From Actinopolyspora mzabensis (GTDB lineage Bacteria > Actinomycetota > Actinomycetes > Mycobacteriales > Pseudonocardiaceae), in assembly GCF_900101095.1 (NCBI RefSeq), contig NZ_FNFM01000002.1:310001-374000 (forward strand): a DNA stretch of 64,000 nt, in the 5' to 3' direction. The notes under the pieces were generated by a model. It saw only the letters and a list, made by a program, of their open reading frames with translations, had not been told where the DNA came from and made no database searches. Both the position numbers and the translations under genes were made by a program. Shown here one piece after another: positions 38,094 to 46,509 of the stretch (position 1 is its first letter; each line of letters starts with the position of its first letter).

Positions 38094-39175
38094 TTCTTCC
38101 CCTTACCGCTGCCGCTCTCGATCCAGCGGGCGAGCGCGTTGACGGCGAAGGTGCTGATGAACAGCACCAGCCCGGCCGCGATGTAGGCACCGACGGTGAG
38201 GTGGTTGTTGAACTCGGCCGAGCCGAGCGCGATCCGCGAGGCGAAGGTCGCCCCCGCGTCGAAGATGCTGTAGTGCGGCCCCTCGAAGGTGTAGCTGAGG
38301 ATGACCGTCAACGCGACGGTCTCACCCAGCGCTCTGCCGAGACCGAGCATGGCTCCGCCGACGAACCCGCTGCGGCCGAACGGCCAGACCGTGGTGCGCA
38401 CCACTTCCCACTTGGTCGCCCCCAGTGCCAGGGCGCCCTCGATCTGTGCCGAGGGGGTTCGCGAGAAGACCTCGCGCGCGACCCCGGTGATGATCGGAAG
38501 GATCATCACCGCGAGCACGATGCCCGCAGTGAAGACGTTCGAACCGCTGTTGGCGGGCACGTTTCCGTCGGCGAAGATCGGTATCCAACCCAGTGTCCCG
38601 TTGATCCAGAGCGCGACGGGCTTGAGCACCGGCGCCAGCACCAGCGCTCCCCAGAGGCCGTAGATCACGGAGGGGACGGCGGCGAGCAGGTCCACCACGT
38701 AGGCGAACGGCTTGGCCAGCACCCTGGGGGCGTACTGGGTGAGGAAAAGCGCGATTCCGCCCGCCACGGGCATCGCGATGATCAGCGCCACCAACGAGCT
38801 CGCGACGGTGATCCAGGCGAGATCGACGATACCGAAGGCCATGTCCTCCGGATCGCCGGTGCGCCACTGCCCGGAGAGCAGGAAGTTGGCCTCGTTGGCT
38901 TGCAACGCGGGGATGGCCCTGACCAGCAGGAACAACCCGATTGACGCGATGATGGCGACGACGAAGATCCCTGATCCGGTCGCCACGCTCTGGAACAGCC
39001 GGTCCCCGAGGCGTATCACCTTCTTCCTGCCGCCGGACTGCTCCGGCGGTGTGGGGTGCTCGGGAGACGCCGCCTCTTCGGAACTTCCCACGAGGGTGTT
39101 GCCGGTATCGCCCGGGGAGGTGACTGCTTCGCCCGGCGGTGCGGACCGCCACTCGGAATTCGTCGACTCGGTCAC
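38090..39175 (-). CDS. pstC: PstC, phosphate ABC-transporter permease
   Basis: This 361-residue permease partner of PstA has a polar N-terminal tail of about 60 residues before the first helix (GIFVVAIIASIGLFLLVRAI). Its EAA-type loop is SAQIEGALALGATKWEVVRT. The tail is longer than in enterobacterial PstC but usual for actinomycetes. The gene starts 130 bp after pstS and overlaps pstA by 4 bp. Confidence 0.96.
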   Translation of the reverse strand: MTESTNSEWRSAPPGEAVTSPGDTGNTLVGSSEEAASPEHPTPPEQSGGRKKVIRLGDRLFQSVATGSGIFVVAIIASIGLFLLVRAIPALQANEANFLLSGQWRTGDPEDMAFGIVDLAWITVASSLVALIIAMPVAGGIALFLTQYAPRVLAKPFAYVVDLLAAVPSVIYGLWGALVLAPVLKPVALWINGTLGWIPIFADGNVPANSGSNVFTAGIVLAVMILPIITGVAREVFSRTPSAQIEGALALGATKWEVVRTTVWPFGRSGFVGGAMLGLGRALGETVALTVILSYTFEGPHYSIFDAGATFASRIALGSAEFNNHLTVGAYIAAGLVLFISTFAVNALARWIESGSGKGKK

Positions 39176-39305
39176 CGTTGTTCGCGACCTCTCAGTTTCC
39201 GGATTTCCCGGTCGTGCTCGTGTGCCGTGCCTGCCGCACGGCGCGAGCCCGCACTAGCCCGGGAGGACGTCGGGTTGGTGGCGACCTGGCTCGGCACTGC
39301 CGGGC

Positions 39306-40418
39306 TCAGGTCCGGATCGCCTCGACCGCGTCGAGGACCTTCTCGCGGAACTTCGGGGGCAGCGGTACGTATCCCGCCTGCTCCAGGTTCTCCTGGCCCG
39401 CGTGTGCCGCGATCCGCAGCGCGGCGCTCACGGATTTCGCGGTCTGTTGGTCGTAGCCTGCCGAGCAGACGACCTCGTAGGTGGCCAGCACCAGCGGGTA
39501 GACCCCCGGCGAGTCGTTGCCGTAGATCGACTCCAGGTTCAGCCGGAGGTCGTGCCCGGTACCGGCTATCTCGGCACCGTCGATGGCCTTGCCCGCGGAT
39601 CGGCTGGTGAGTTCGACCGGGCCGTTACCGCTGTCGATGGCGGCGATGCCGAGTCCGGCGTTCTTCGGGAAGGCCCAGGCCGCGTAGGTGATCCCGCCCT
39701 CGGTCTGCTCCACCGAGGAGGTGACTCCGTCGGTGCCTGCCCTGCCCTGGCCCACACCGGATCCGGGGCGGAACGTCTTGCCCGAGCCGTTCCACATCCC
39801 GTCGGTGGCGATGGAGAGGTATTCCTGGAAGTTGGCCGAGGTGCCGGACTCGTCGGAGCGGTAGAACGGAACGATATCCGTCCCCGGAAGGTCGGCTCCC
39901 TGATTGAGCCGCTGAATGGCCGGGTCGTTCCACCTGGTGATCTCCCCCTGGTAGATCTTGGCGATCGTCTCCGGGCTGAGGTTGAGGTCGTCGACCCCCG
40001 GAAGGTTGTAGGTGATCGCGAGCGGCCCGAAGACCATGGGGATGTTCCAGGCTGGATTGCCCCCGCAGCGTTCCCTGGCCTTCTTGGCCTCGGCACTGTT
40101 GAGCGCCTCGTCCGAGCCGGCGAGATCGACCTGCCCGGCGGTGAAGGCGGAGATTCCCTTGCCCGAGCCGGAGGCCGTGTAGTTGAGCTGCCTGCCCTCG
40201 CACTTGACACCGAAGTCCCTGGCGAAGACATCCATCGCGTTCTTCTGCGCGGAAGAACCCTCGGCGACCACGGAGGCGTTTCCGCAGTCGACCTCGAGTT
40301 GCCGCAACTCGGGGTTCAGATCGGCCGTGGTGACGTTGCGATCGGTTCCGCAGGAGGTCAGCGCGAGAACACCGACCGCGAGAAACCCGAGCGCGAACCT
40401 GTGCCGCCCGAAGTGCAC
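39306..40418 (-). CDS. pstS: PstS, phosphate-binding lipoprotein
   Basis: This 370-residue periplasmic-type phosphate-binding lipoprotein has the signal FALGFLAVGVLALTSC, whose LTSC lipobox places the lipidated Cys near residue 20. Phosphate-binding loops are visible in YTASGSGKGISAF and YRSDESGTSANFQEYL. GTG 40418 was chosen because GGAG lies upstream and it gives a compact signal peptide; a longer frame to 40502 is not needed. A PHO box lies 84 bp upstream, so the operon should be induced by phosphate starvation through PhoP. Confidence 0.95.
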   Translation of the reverse strand: MHFGRHRFALGFLAVGVLALTSCGTDRNVTTADLNPELRQLEVDCGNASVVAEGSSAQKNAMDVFARDFGVKCEGRQLNYTASGSGKGISAFTAGQVDLAGSDEALNSAEAKKARERCGGNPAWNIPMVFGPLAITYNLPGVDDLNLSPETIAKIYQGEITRWNDPAIQRLNQGADLPGTDIVPFYRSDESGTSANFQEYLSIATDGMWNGSGKTFRPGSGVGQGRAGTDGVTSSVEQTEGGITYAAWAFPKNAGLGIAAIDSGNGPVELTSRSAGKAIDGAEIAGTGHDLRLNLESIYGNDSPGVYPLVLATYEVVCSAGYDQQTAKSVSAALRIAAHAGQENLEQAGYVPLPPKFREKVLDAVEAIRT

Positions 40419-40501
40419 GTCGCTCCTCCAAGACAACGGAGTTGACGGCGTGTGCCGTTCCGAGAGCGACCTTAAGTCGACTCGGTAGCCGTCGACCACC
40501 A

Positions 40502-40523
40502 TTCAGATGAACAGAAAATGAAC
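40502..40523 (-). promoter_or_regulatory. PHO box upstream of pstS
   Basis: Read on the minus strand, two direct repeats GTTCATTTTCT and GTTCATCTGAA are spaced exactly 11 bp. This is the unit length and GTTCA core of PhoP-binding boxes in actinobacteria. The site lies 84 bp before the pstS start. Confidence 0.78.
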
Positions 40524-40555
40524 ACGGCACGCTAAGTAAGCAAGCACACAGCTAA

Positions 40556-40588
40556 GCGGGTGAGCACATCCGAAACATGCTCACCCGC
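40556..40588 (-). terminator. Hairpin terminator downstream of mshD
   Basis: A perfect 11-bp stem GCGGGTGAGCA/TGCTCACCCGC with an 11-nt loop lies 37 bp past the mshD stop, between mshD and the pstS promoter. A second, shorter hairpin (TGAACAC/GTGTTCA) lies at 40599-40617. Confidence 0.8.
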
Positions 40589-40624
40589 ACCGCAATTATG
40601 AACACCCACAGTGTTCAGCGTTGC

Positions 40625-41587
40625 TCACCGGCCGAACTGTGCGTCGACATCCCAGCGCTCGAAGCCGAGCCGGCGGTAAACGCTGACCGCGGGGCCGTTG
40701 TCCGCCTCCACGTAGAGCATCACCCTCGGACATCCGACGTCGCGCAGGTAGCGCAGCCCGGCCAACGTCAGCGCCCTCCCGAGTCCACTACCCTGCGTGT
40801 CCGGATCTACTCCGACCACGTAGACCTCACCACTTCCGTCCGGATGAATCTTGGTCCAGTGGAATCCGAGCAGCCGGTCCGCATCGTCCACGGCCAGCAG
40901 GAATCCGGCCGGATCGAACCAGTCCAGCCCCTCCTTCTCCCGCAGCTCCGCCTCGGTCATCCCACCCTGCTCGGGGTGCCAGGAGAACGCGAGGTGATTG
41001 ACCCGGACCAGCTCCGATTCGTCCGCACCGGCCCGGAAACCACGTATCGTCACCCCCTCCGGCAGCACCGGCTCGTCGAGTTCGGCACCGCTCAACTCAC
41101 GCCCCATCCGCCACAGTTCCCGAACCCGCGCGAGACCGAAGCGATCGGCCAGGCGAACCGCGGCCGCGTGCAGGCCGTGCGACCAGATGCGCAACCGGTA
41201 CGAGTCCCCTTCCTCGTCGGGTTCGGGGGGTATCTCGGCACGTTCCAGCAACGCCCCCACCAGCTGGGTACCGATCCCTTTCTGCCGGAACCGGGGATCT
41301 ACCGCGAGTTCGGCCACCAATGGTTCTCCCCGGGACTCGCCCTCGTTGTCCACATGGGCGTAGCCCGCCAGTTCGCCACCGTCGGCACGGATCACGAAGT
41401 GTTCCGAACCCGCTACGTCGGCCTGCACCGGCTCGATCTGCTCACTGACCCCGCGGTGGGAGCGCAGCCGCAGGATCACGTGCTCACCGACCGGCGCCAC
41501 CCCGTCGGCTCGCTCGGCCGCGGTCAGCAGGTCGAAGACCTCGCCGGTCTCGCTCTCGTCAAGTCCGTTTCGCCACGTCAGATGCAC
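40625..41587 (-). CDS. mshD: MshD, mycothiol synthase
   Basis: This ~320-residue enzyme with two tandem GNAT domains acetylates Cys-GlcN-Ins to complete mycothiol, the low-molecular-weight thiol of actinobacteria. Acetyl-CoA motifs appear in both halves: VDPRFRQKGIGTQLVGALLE and VDPDTQGSGLGRALTLAGLR. The C-terminal VMLYVEADNGPAVSVYRRLG is the strong match. Two adjacent GTG codons (41590, 41587) are plausible starts, giving the ~315-residue family length; the longer frame reads through a repeat and was rejected. Confidence 0.93.
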   Translation of the reverse strand: MHLTWRNGLDESETGEVFDLLTAAERADGVAPVGEHVILRLRSHRGVSEQIEPVQADVAGSEHFVIRADGGELAGYAHVDNEGESRGEPLVAELAVDPRFRQKGIGTQLVGALLERAEIPPEPDEEGDSYRLRIWSHGLHAAAVRLADRFGLARVRELWRMGRELSGAELDEPVLPEGVTIRGFRAGADESELVRVNHLAFSWHPEQGGMTEAELREKEGLDWFDPAGFLLAVDDADRLLGFHWTKIHPDGSGEVYVVGVDPDTQGSGLGRALTLAGLRYLRDVGCPRVMLYVEADNGPAVSVYRRLGFERWDVDAQFGR

Positions 41588-41743
41588 CACGCGACCGAGA
41601 TTACCGATGTTCAACCGGAGTTGGTTGCCCGCGTGAGCCCACTCGAGTACGAAACCCAAGGAAGGCCAGACACGAAACCAGAAGTCGCAGCGAGTGGAAC
41701 GACGAACGGGCGCGGCACGCCGAACCCCCACCCCCGAGGCGGC

Positions 41744-41919
41744 GTCGATTTCCCGCGAAATCGCCGCGCCATCTCGACGCAGGCCGAACTCCAACCACCC
41801 TCGCCACCAGCACCGCCGCGGGTTCTCCGGTGCGGCTCTCGCGAGGAAGGCCCGACGTCGTGTAGTAACTACCCGATCTCGGGCCTCCCCGCAGCGAGAG
41901 CCGTGCCAGAGGTTCCGCG
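41744..41919 (+). repeat. Dispersed repeat, copy 6: palindrome plus structured element
   Basis: The palindrome GATTTCCCGCGAAATC lies at 41747-41762 and the structured part at 41816-41919, with a shortened GTAGTAACTAC inner hairpin. It lies in the 380-bp divergent spacer between mshD and an APC permease, ending 52 bp before the permease start. Apart from the repeat the spacer shows no gene. Confidence 0.85.
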
Positions 41920-41970
41920 CCACCCACACCGCCACGCAGCCCAAGCCCCGCACGAACGAAAGAAGTGGTC

Positions 41971-43254
41971 ATGCGTTTGCAAGCCCGCCTCGGTACGGCC
42001 GACGCGGTGACGATCGGGCTCGGCTCGATGATCGGCGCCGGGCTCTTCGCGGCGTTCGCCCCGGCGGCCTCGCTGGCGGGCTGGAATCTCGTACCGGCTC
42101 TACTGCTGGCGGCGTTCGTGGCGTTCTGCAACGCGTCGAGTTCGGCGGCGCTGGCGGCACGCCACCCCGCCGCGGGAGGTACCTACGTCTACGGCCGCGA
42201 ACGACTCGGTCCGCTCTGGGGCTACCTGGCCGGCTGGGGATTCGTCACCGGTAAGACGGCCTCGTGCGCCGCGATGGCGTTGACGGCGGCGAACTACCTC
42301 TCGCCGTCGCACCGCGATGTGGTGGCGGTGGTGTTCGTGCTGCTGCTCGCCGGGACCAACTACGTCGGGATCACCCGCACGGCGCGGCTGGCCCGGGTGC
42401 TGTTGCTGATCACGCTGGCCGGGTTGGCGGTGGCGCTCGTCGCCACATGGCTTCCGGACTCGGATCCACCGCTGCTACCCGGCACCGGCGGCGTCCCGGC
42501 GGAGACCGGCTCGCGCTGGGGTGGCCTGTGGGGAACGACCGGTGCGGCGGGGCTGCTGTTCTTCGCCTTCGCCGGGTATGCGCGGATAGCCACCCTCGGC
42601 GAGGAGGTTCGCGATCCCGAGCGGACCATCCCGCGGGCCATTCCGATCGCGCTGGGCATCGTGGTGCTGCTGTACCTGGTGGTCGGGGTGACGCTGCTCG
42701 GCTCGCTGGGCCCGGCAGGGCTGGCCGAGTCCACGGCACCGCTCGCCGAGGCGGTAGAAGCGGGGCCGCTTCCGTGGCTCGCCCCGGCGGCGAGGATCGC
42801 GGCGGGCACGGCCGCGCTGGGCGCGCTGCTCGCCCTGCTCGCTGGGGTGGGAAGAACCGCGATGGCGATGGCCCGCGAACGGGACCTGCCCGGGCCGCTG
42901 GACCGCGTTCACCCCCGGTTCGGCACCCCGCACCACGCCGAACTCGGAGTGGCCGCCGTGGTGGTGGTGCTGATCGCGGCGGGCGACCTGCGCGCGGTGA
43001 TCGGCTTCTCCTCGTTCGGCGTGCTGGTCTACTACGCGATCGCCAACGCGGCGGCGTGGACCCTGCCCGGGGAGCAACGGTGGTTCCCCAGGGCACTGCC
43101 CGCCGTGGGTCTAGTGGGGTGCGCTGTACTCGCGTTCAGCCTGCCGTGGCAGGCCGTCGTGGCCGGACTCGGCTGCTTCGGCGTCGGACTCCTGTTCCGC
43201 GAGCGGCGGAAGCTCCGCTCCCTCCTGCTGCGCGGCCGAATCGGCCCGCCGTGA
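41971..43254 (+). CDS. APC-family permease
   Basis: This 427-residue transporter of the amino acid-polyamine-organocation superfamily has the first-helix motif [20 protein letters not shown], followed by about 12 helices and the conserved [20 protein letters not shown] segment. It is only distantly related to the two permeases at 7.6-11.5 kb. The substrate is unknown. ATG 41971 follows a GAAAGAAG site. Its last 144 bp overlap the convergent glnR gene. Confidence 0.88.
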   Translation: MRLQARLGTADAVTIGLGSMIGAGLFAAFAPAASLAGWNLVPALLLAAFVAFCNASSSAALAARHPAAGGTYVYGRERLGPLWGYLAGWGFVTGKTASCAAMALTAANYLSPSHRDVVAVVFVLLLAGTNYVGITRTARLARVLLLITLAGLAVALVATWLPDSDPPLLPGTGGVPAETGSRWGGLWGTTGAAGLLFFAFAGYARIATLGEEVRDPERTIPRAIPIALGIVVLLYLVVGVTLLGSLGPAGLAESTAPLAEAVEAGPLPWLAPAARIAAGTAALGALLALLAGVGRTAMAMARERDLPGPLDRVHPRFGTPHHAELGVAAVVVVLIAAGDLRAVIGFSSFGVLVYYAIANAAAWTLPGEQRWFPRALPAVGLVGCAVLAFSLPWQAVVAGLGCFGVGLLFRERRKLRSLLLRGRIGPP

Positions 43255-43944
43255 CCCACTCGAATCCCGGTTCGTCCGCGAAGGCCGCACGAACTTGTAG
43301 CCCACGCTGCGGACCGTTCCGATCATGGCCTCGTGCTCGGGGCCCAGCTTGGCGCGTAGCCGCCTGATGTGCACGTCCACCGTCCGGGTGCCGCCGAAGA
43401 AGTCGTAGCCCCACACCTCCTGCAGCAGCTGTACCCGCGTGAAGACCCTGCCCGCGTGGGTGGCGAGGTGCTTGAGCAGCTCGAACTCCTTGTAGGTCAG
43501 TTCGAGGGCCTTGCCCTTGAGCCTGGCCGTGTAGGTCTCGTCCTCGATGACCAGGTCTCCCACGGTCACCGGCCCACCCGCGACGGAGTCGGCCCCACGC
43601 TGTGCGGTACGCAGCCTGATTCGCGCGTCGACCTCGGCCGGGCCGGCGGTGGGCAGCAGCACGTCGTCCACGCCCCACTCGGCGTTGACCACCACGAGGC
43701 CGCCCTCGTTGACCACGGCGAAGACCGGCACCCCGGCGCCTCCCGAGGAGAGCATCCGGCACAGGTTCCTGGCGTTCGCGAGGTTGTCGCGGGCGTCGAC
43801 GACGACGAGTTCGTGTCCGCCGGCGGTGACCATGGCGGAGCTGTCCGGAGCGATCACCCGCACCCGATGCGGCAGCAGGGACAGCGCGGGCAGCACGGAC
43901 TCGCAGTCGGACTCGTTGCTCAACAGCAGCAGATCGGAGCTCAT
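43111..43944 (-). CDS. glnR: GlnR, orphan OmpR-type nitrogen regulator
   Basis: This 277-residue regulator has the typical actinobacterial GlnR N-terminus [20 protein letters not shown] and the winged-helix domain [20 protein letters not shown], with [20 protein letters not shown]. GlnR is an orphan response regulator without a cognate kinase that controls nitrogen assimilation and, in several genera, carbon uptake. Compared with homologues of ~225-255 residues the protein carries a polar 45-residue C-terminal tail ([16 protein letters not shown] and on). That tail is encoded antisense to the end of the neighbouring permease. Confidence 0.92.
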   Translation of the reverse strand: MSSDLLLLSNESDCESVLPALSLLPHRVRVIAPDSSAMVTAGGHELVVVDARDNLANARNLCRMLSSGGAGVPVFAVVNEGGLVVVNAEWGVDDVLLPTAGPAEVDARIRLRTAQRGADSVAGGPVTVGDLVIEDETYTARLKGKALELTYKEFELLKHLATHAGRVFTRVQLLQEVWGYDFFGGTRTVDVHIRRLRAKLGPEHEAMIGTVRSVGYKFVRPSRTNRDSSGSRRADSAAQQEGAELPPLAEQESDAEAAESGHDGLPRQAEREYSAPH

Positions 43945-44315
43945 ACAATGCCTCCGTGAACCGGCGGGAACGCCGGAAGTGGGCGATGCGGAAAATGCGC
44001 CGTAACCGGGCTGCGAGGCTCCGTTGCCTCCGATGACGATGAGAATACCCATAACACGCAGCACAAGCACAAGTAACGCAACACAGCTCACACGACCGAG
44101 GCAGCGCGACCGGCCCGAAGGGACCTCGGTTACGAACCACCCGGTGTCCGGGCTCTGCGCGACGAGTGACGGAACGGCCGCGCACGTTGCCCGGACCACC
44201 GTGACGGGTGCCACCGCGCGAGCCGTCGCGAAAGGTGACTCGAAGAACTCCTACTAGAGTGAGAAGACCGTGTCTCCCCGCCGCGGATACACCAGACAGA
44301 AACGGAAACCTCCCG
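43945..44315. other. Divergent glnR/lmeA promoter region
   Basis: This 371-bp spacer contains the promoters for glnR (left) and the lmeA-thiX pair (right). It is somewhat AT-richer near 44035-44095 (ATAACACGCAGCACAAG). I did not find a convincing GlnR box, operator or gene. Confidence 0.5.
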
Positions 44316-45122
44316 GTGCGACGTGCTTTCCCGGCCAAGAAGCTCACGATCACGCTGGTCGTGCTGCTCGGTCTGTTCCTGGCGGCAGATTTCGGCGGCG
44401 CGGCCATCGCCGAGTACCAGGTGTCCAAGAAACTGGGGAAGAAACTCCAGCTCGGGCGCGACCCCGGGGTCCGGATAACCGGTTTTCCGTTCCTGACCCA
44501 GGCGGCGCGAGGGGACTTCCGCGATGTGCGGTTACGCGTACCGGGGGTCGACGTCGGTCCGCTGCGCGATGTCGACGTCCGTGCCCGGCTGCATCACGCG
44601 CGGATCTCCACGCTGGGCATGTTGACCGGCAGGAACAACCGGATAGCGGTCGACGAGGTGACCGGGAAGCTCCGAATCGACGAATCCGATCTGGACAAGA
44701 CCGTACCGGTCGAGGACCTGCGCATCACTCCGGTCGAGACCCCGGCCACCTCGGCAGCCGCGTCCGACGGCGCGGGCACCGATTCCGCGGGGACTGACTC
44801 CTCGACGGGGGTGCGGATGCGCGGAAAGGTCGACATCGCGGGAACGAGCAACCAGGTCACCGTCACCGGCACGCTGCGGTTGTCGGACGGCAAGCTGCGG
44901 ATCGTGCCGAACGAACTGGACCTGGAGAACAGCGCCGTCGGCCGGGTGGACCTGGCGAGAACCTTCGAGAAGATGATCCTGCGGCGGTTCGACACCACGC
45001 TCGACCCGGGAGGGCTGCCGTTCGACGTGCGGCCCACGGCCGTCGAGGTGGAGCGCGGCACGCTGGTGGTGGCGGGCAGCGCCGAGGACGTGGTCATCAA
45101 CGGGAACGGAACCGTTGGCTGA
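44316..45122 (+). CDS. lmeA: LmeA-family phospholipid-binding protein (DUF2993)
   Basis: This 268-residue protein has a signal/anchor helix (LTITLVVLLGLFLAADFGGA) and a DUF2993 domain (VRITGFPFLTQAARGDFRDV, VDLARTFEKMILRRFDTTLD, LPFDVRPTAVEVERGTLVV). In mycobacteria LmeA is a periplasmic phospholipid-binding protein needed for lipomannan elongation and maintenance. The central ~25 residues are an Ala/Thr/Ser/Gly linker. GTG 44316 was chosen because it puts charged residues right before the helix. The stop overlaps the next gene by 1 bp. Confidence 0.87.
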   Translation: MRRAFPAKKLTITLVVLLGLFLAADFGGAAIAEYQVSKKLGKKLQLGRDPGVRITGFPFLTQAARGDFRDVRLRVPGVDVGPLRDVDVRARLHHARISTLGMLTGRNNRIAVDEVTGKLRIDESDLDKTVPVEDLRITPVETPATSAAASDGAGTDSAGTDSSTGVRMRGKVDIAGTSNQVTVTGTLRLSDGKLRIVPNELDLENSAVGRVDLARTFEKMILRRFDTTLDPGGLPFDVRPTAVEVERGTLVVAGSAEDVVINGNGTVG

Positions 45123-45664
45123 TGCCACCGGAGTGGTGGGCGCTGCTGCTCTCGCTGCTCGTGACGCTGGTGCTCGGCTCGGTGCTCCGCGTGCGGGAGG
45201 GCCGGATCACCAAGCGGAATAACCGCCGCGCCGAAGGAGTTTCCCTGGCAGTGTTCGATCAGCTTCCCGCGGAGATCGCCGAGGTGCTGCGCCGCGAGGT
45301 CACCGGCACCGGCGGCAGGATGACCGGAGACAGGGTGACCGGAACCGGGCGCACGGCCGGTCCGGTGGACAGCTCAGCCGCACGAGACGGCACGCCCGAG
45401 ATCATCCTGCTGCAACTGTCCACCACGTTCTGCGCCCCGTGCAGACACGCCCGCATCCTGCTGTCGACGATGACCGAACGAACCACGGGGCTGCGCCACG
45501 TGGAGGTCGATCTGACGCACCGTCCGGAGTGGTCGGCACCGTTGGGGGTGCACACCACACCCACCACGCTCGCGCTGGACGCCGACGGGCGGGAACTGTT
45601 CCGGGTGTCCGGGGTGCCGCGCCGGGAGGGGCTCACCGAGGCGCTGCGCCCGCACCTTCCCTGA
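45122..45664 (+). CDS. Membrane-anchored thioredoxin-like protein (ThiX-like)
   Basis: This 180-residue protein has one N-terminal membrane helix (WWALLLSLLVTLVLGSVL), a basic stretch and a thioredoxin-fold domain with the redox motif TFCAPCRHARILL near residue 105 and the cis-Pro region VHTTPTTLALD. Position next to lmeA and upstream of the sulfurtransferase matches Rv0816c (ThiX) as I recall. It probably handles thiol-disulfide chemistry at the membrane. A ~30-residue Gly/Thr-rich linker precedes the domain. Confidence 0.85.
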   Translation: MPPEWWALLLSLLVTLVLGSVLRVREGRITKRNNRRAEGVSLAVFDQLPAEIAEVLRREVTGTGGRMTGDRVTGTGRTAGPVDSSAARDGTPEIILLQLSTTFCAPCRHARILLSTMTERTTGLRHVEVDLTHRPEWSAPLGVHTTPTTLALDADGRELFRVSGVPRREGLTEALRPHLP

Positions 45665-45700
45665 GCGAAGTTTTCCGCTCGGGTCGTCGGGTCGCTGGCT

Positions 45701-45756
45701 CGGGGGAGCCTCTCGCACGGCCCTCGCCGCGGGGAGTCCCGACATCGGGTAGTCAG
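45701..45756 (-). repeat. Half copy of the dispersed structured repeat
   Basis: Only the 3' half is kept, from CTACCCGATGTCGGGA through the GAGAGGCTCC end in reverse orientation. It starts 37 bp after the thioredoxin-like gene and stops before the sulfur-operon leader promoter. Confidence 0.7.
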
Positions 45757-45811
45757 ATGAGCGACACGACAATCCGGTCCGGATACATCCATCCCAACAG
45801 GTGAACAATCT

Positions 45812-45850
45812 TTCCGCTCGCCGGTCGGGACGGGTAACCTCCGAAGTGTG
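45812..45850 (+). promoter_or_regulatory. Leaderless promoter of the sulfur operon
   Basis: TAACCT at 45835-45840 is a good -10, placed 7 nt before the GTG of the leader peptide, so transcription probably starts at or next to that GTG. TTCCGC at 45812-45817 is a weak -35 at 17-bp spacing. Confidence 0.6.
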
Positions 45851-45919
45851 CATGTACTGCTGACCTCCAGGCGCGCGGTGGATCTGTGCCGCGTCGGAAG
45901 CAGCCTGTGTCGCGGGTGA
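45848..45919 (+). CDS. Cysteine-containing leader peptide (putative attenuator)
   Basis: This 23-residue peptide begins MHVLLTSRRAVDL and ends CRVGSSLCRG, starting at GTG 45848. It matches the pattern of the actinomycete leader peptides (LLTxRRxVDLCR...CR) found upstream of sulfur-metabolism genes. Its two cysteine codons near the end can sense cysteinyl-tRNA supply by ribosome stalling. It precedes the DUF4395-sulfurtransferase-sseC operon by 103 bp and appears to be translated from a leaderless transcript. Confidence 0.8.
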   Translation: MHVLLTSRRAVDLCRVGSSLCRG

Positions 45920-46022
45920 CGACCAGGGCGGCGGCACCGAATGCGATCGGTTCTCACATCGACGCGGCGGCGTTACCCGGCCCGGCGGATTCGGCACCCT
46001 CTTCCACCAGCCAGGAGACACC

Positions 46023-46472
46023 ATGCCCAGTGATGACCGCCTCGATCCACGCGGTGTCCGTTTCACGGCATGGATCACCAGCGGCATCCTCGTCCTGGGG
46101 CTGCTGACCGGGAGCTGGCGAATTCTGGCCGCACAGACCGCGCTGTTCGCGCTGTGTGCGTTCGTGGGGCTACGCCTCAATCCGTGGGGGCACCTCTACC
46201 GGCACACGGTGCGCCCTCGCTTGCCCGAGGATGACGAGCGGTCGTACGAGGCCCCCGAACCGGTTCGTTTCGCCCAGGGAATCGGATTCGCCTGCACCCT
46301 GATGGCAACCGTCGGATACGCCGGAGGGTGGATCCTCTTGGGGGTGACGGCGAACGCGCTGGCACTGGTCGCCGCGCTGCTCAACGCCGCCTTCGGTTTC
46401 TGCCTCGGTTGCCGGTTGTATCCGTTGATCCGGAGGTTGGTTCCCGCGGGACTAACCTCCGAAATCCGCTGA
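46023..46472 (+). CDS. DUF4395 integral membrane protein
   Basis: This 149-residue membrane protein has four hydrophobic helices and the DUF4395 signature DPRGVRFTAWITSGILVLGL at the start and FGFCLGCRLYPLIRRL at the end. The paired cysteines in FCLGCRLY resemble those of membrane proteins linked to thiol or sulfur handling. DUF4395 genes are commonly found beside rhodanese or thioredoxin genes. It is the first structural gene after the cysteine leader peptide and lies 37 bp before the sulfurtransferase gene. Confidence 0.87.
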   Translation: MPSDDRLDPRGVRFTAWITSGILVLGLLTGSWRILAAQTALFALCAFVGLRLNPWGHLYRHTVRPRLPEDDERSYEAPEPVRFAQGIGFACTLMATVGYAGGWILLGVTANALALVAALLNAAFGFCLGCRLYPLIRRLVPAGLTSEIR

Positions 46473-46509
46473 GAATTCACTTCGCCGATACGAGCAAAGG
46501 AGTCGCTCG

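Noticed and set aside
36201-38186. Plus-strand frame opposite pstA-pstB
   Set aside because: It is a shadow of the pst genes, which have standard lengths and motifs.
43945-44315. GlnR box for autoregulation
   Set aside because: No pair of properly spaced GTNAC/GNAAC half sites was found with confidence.
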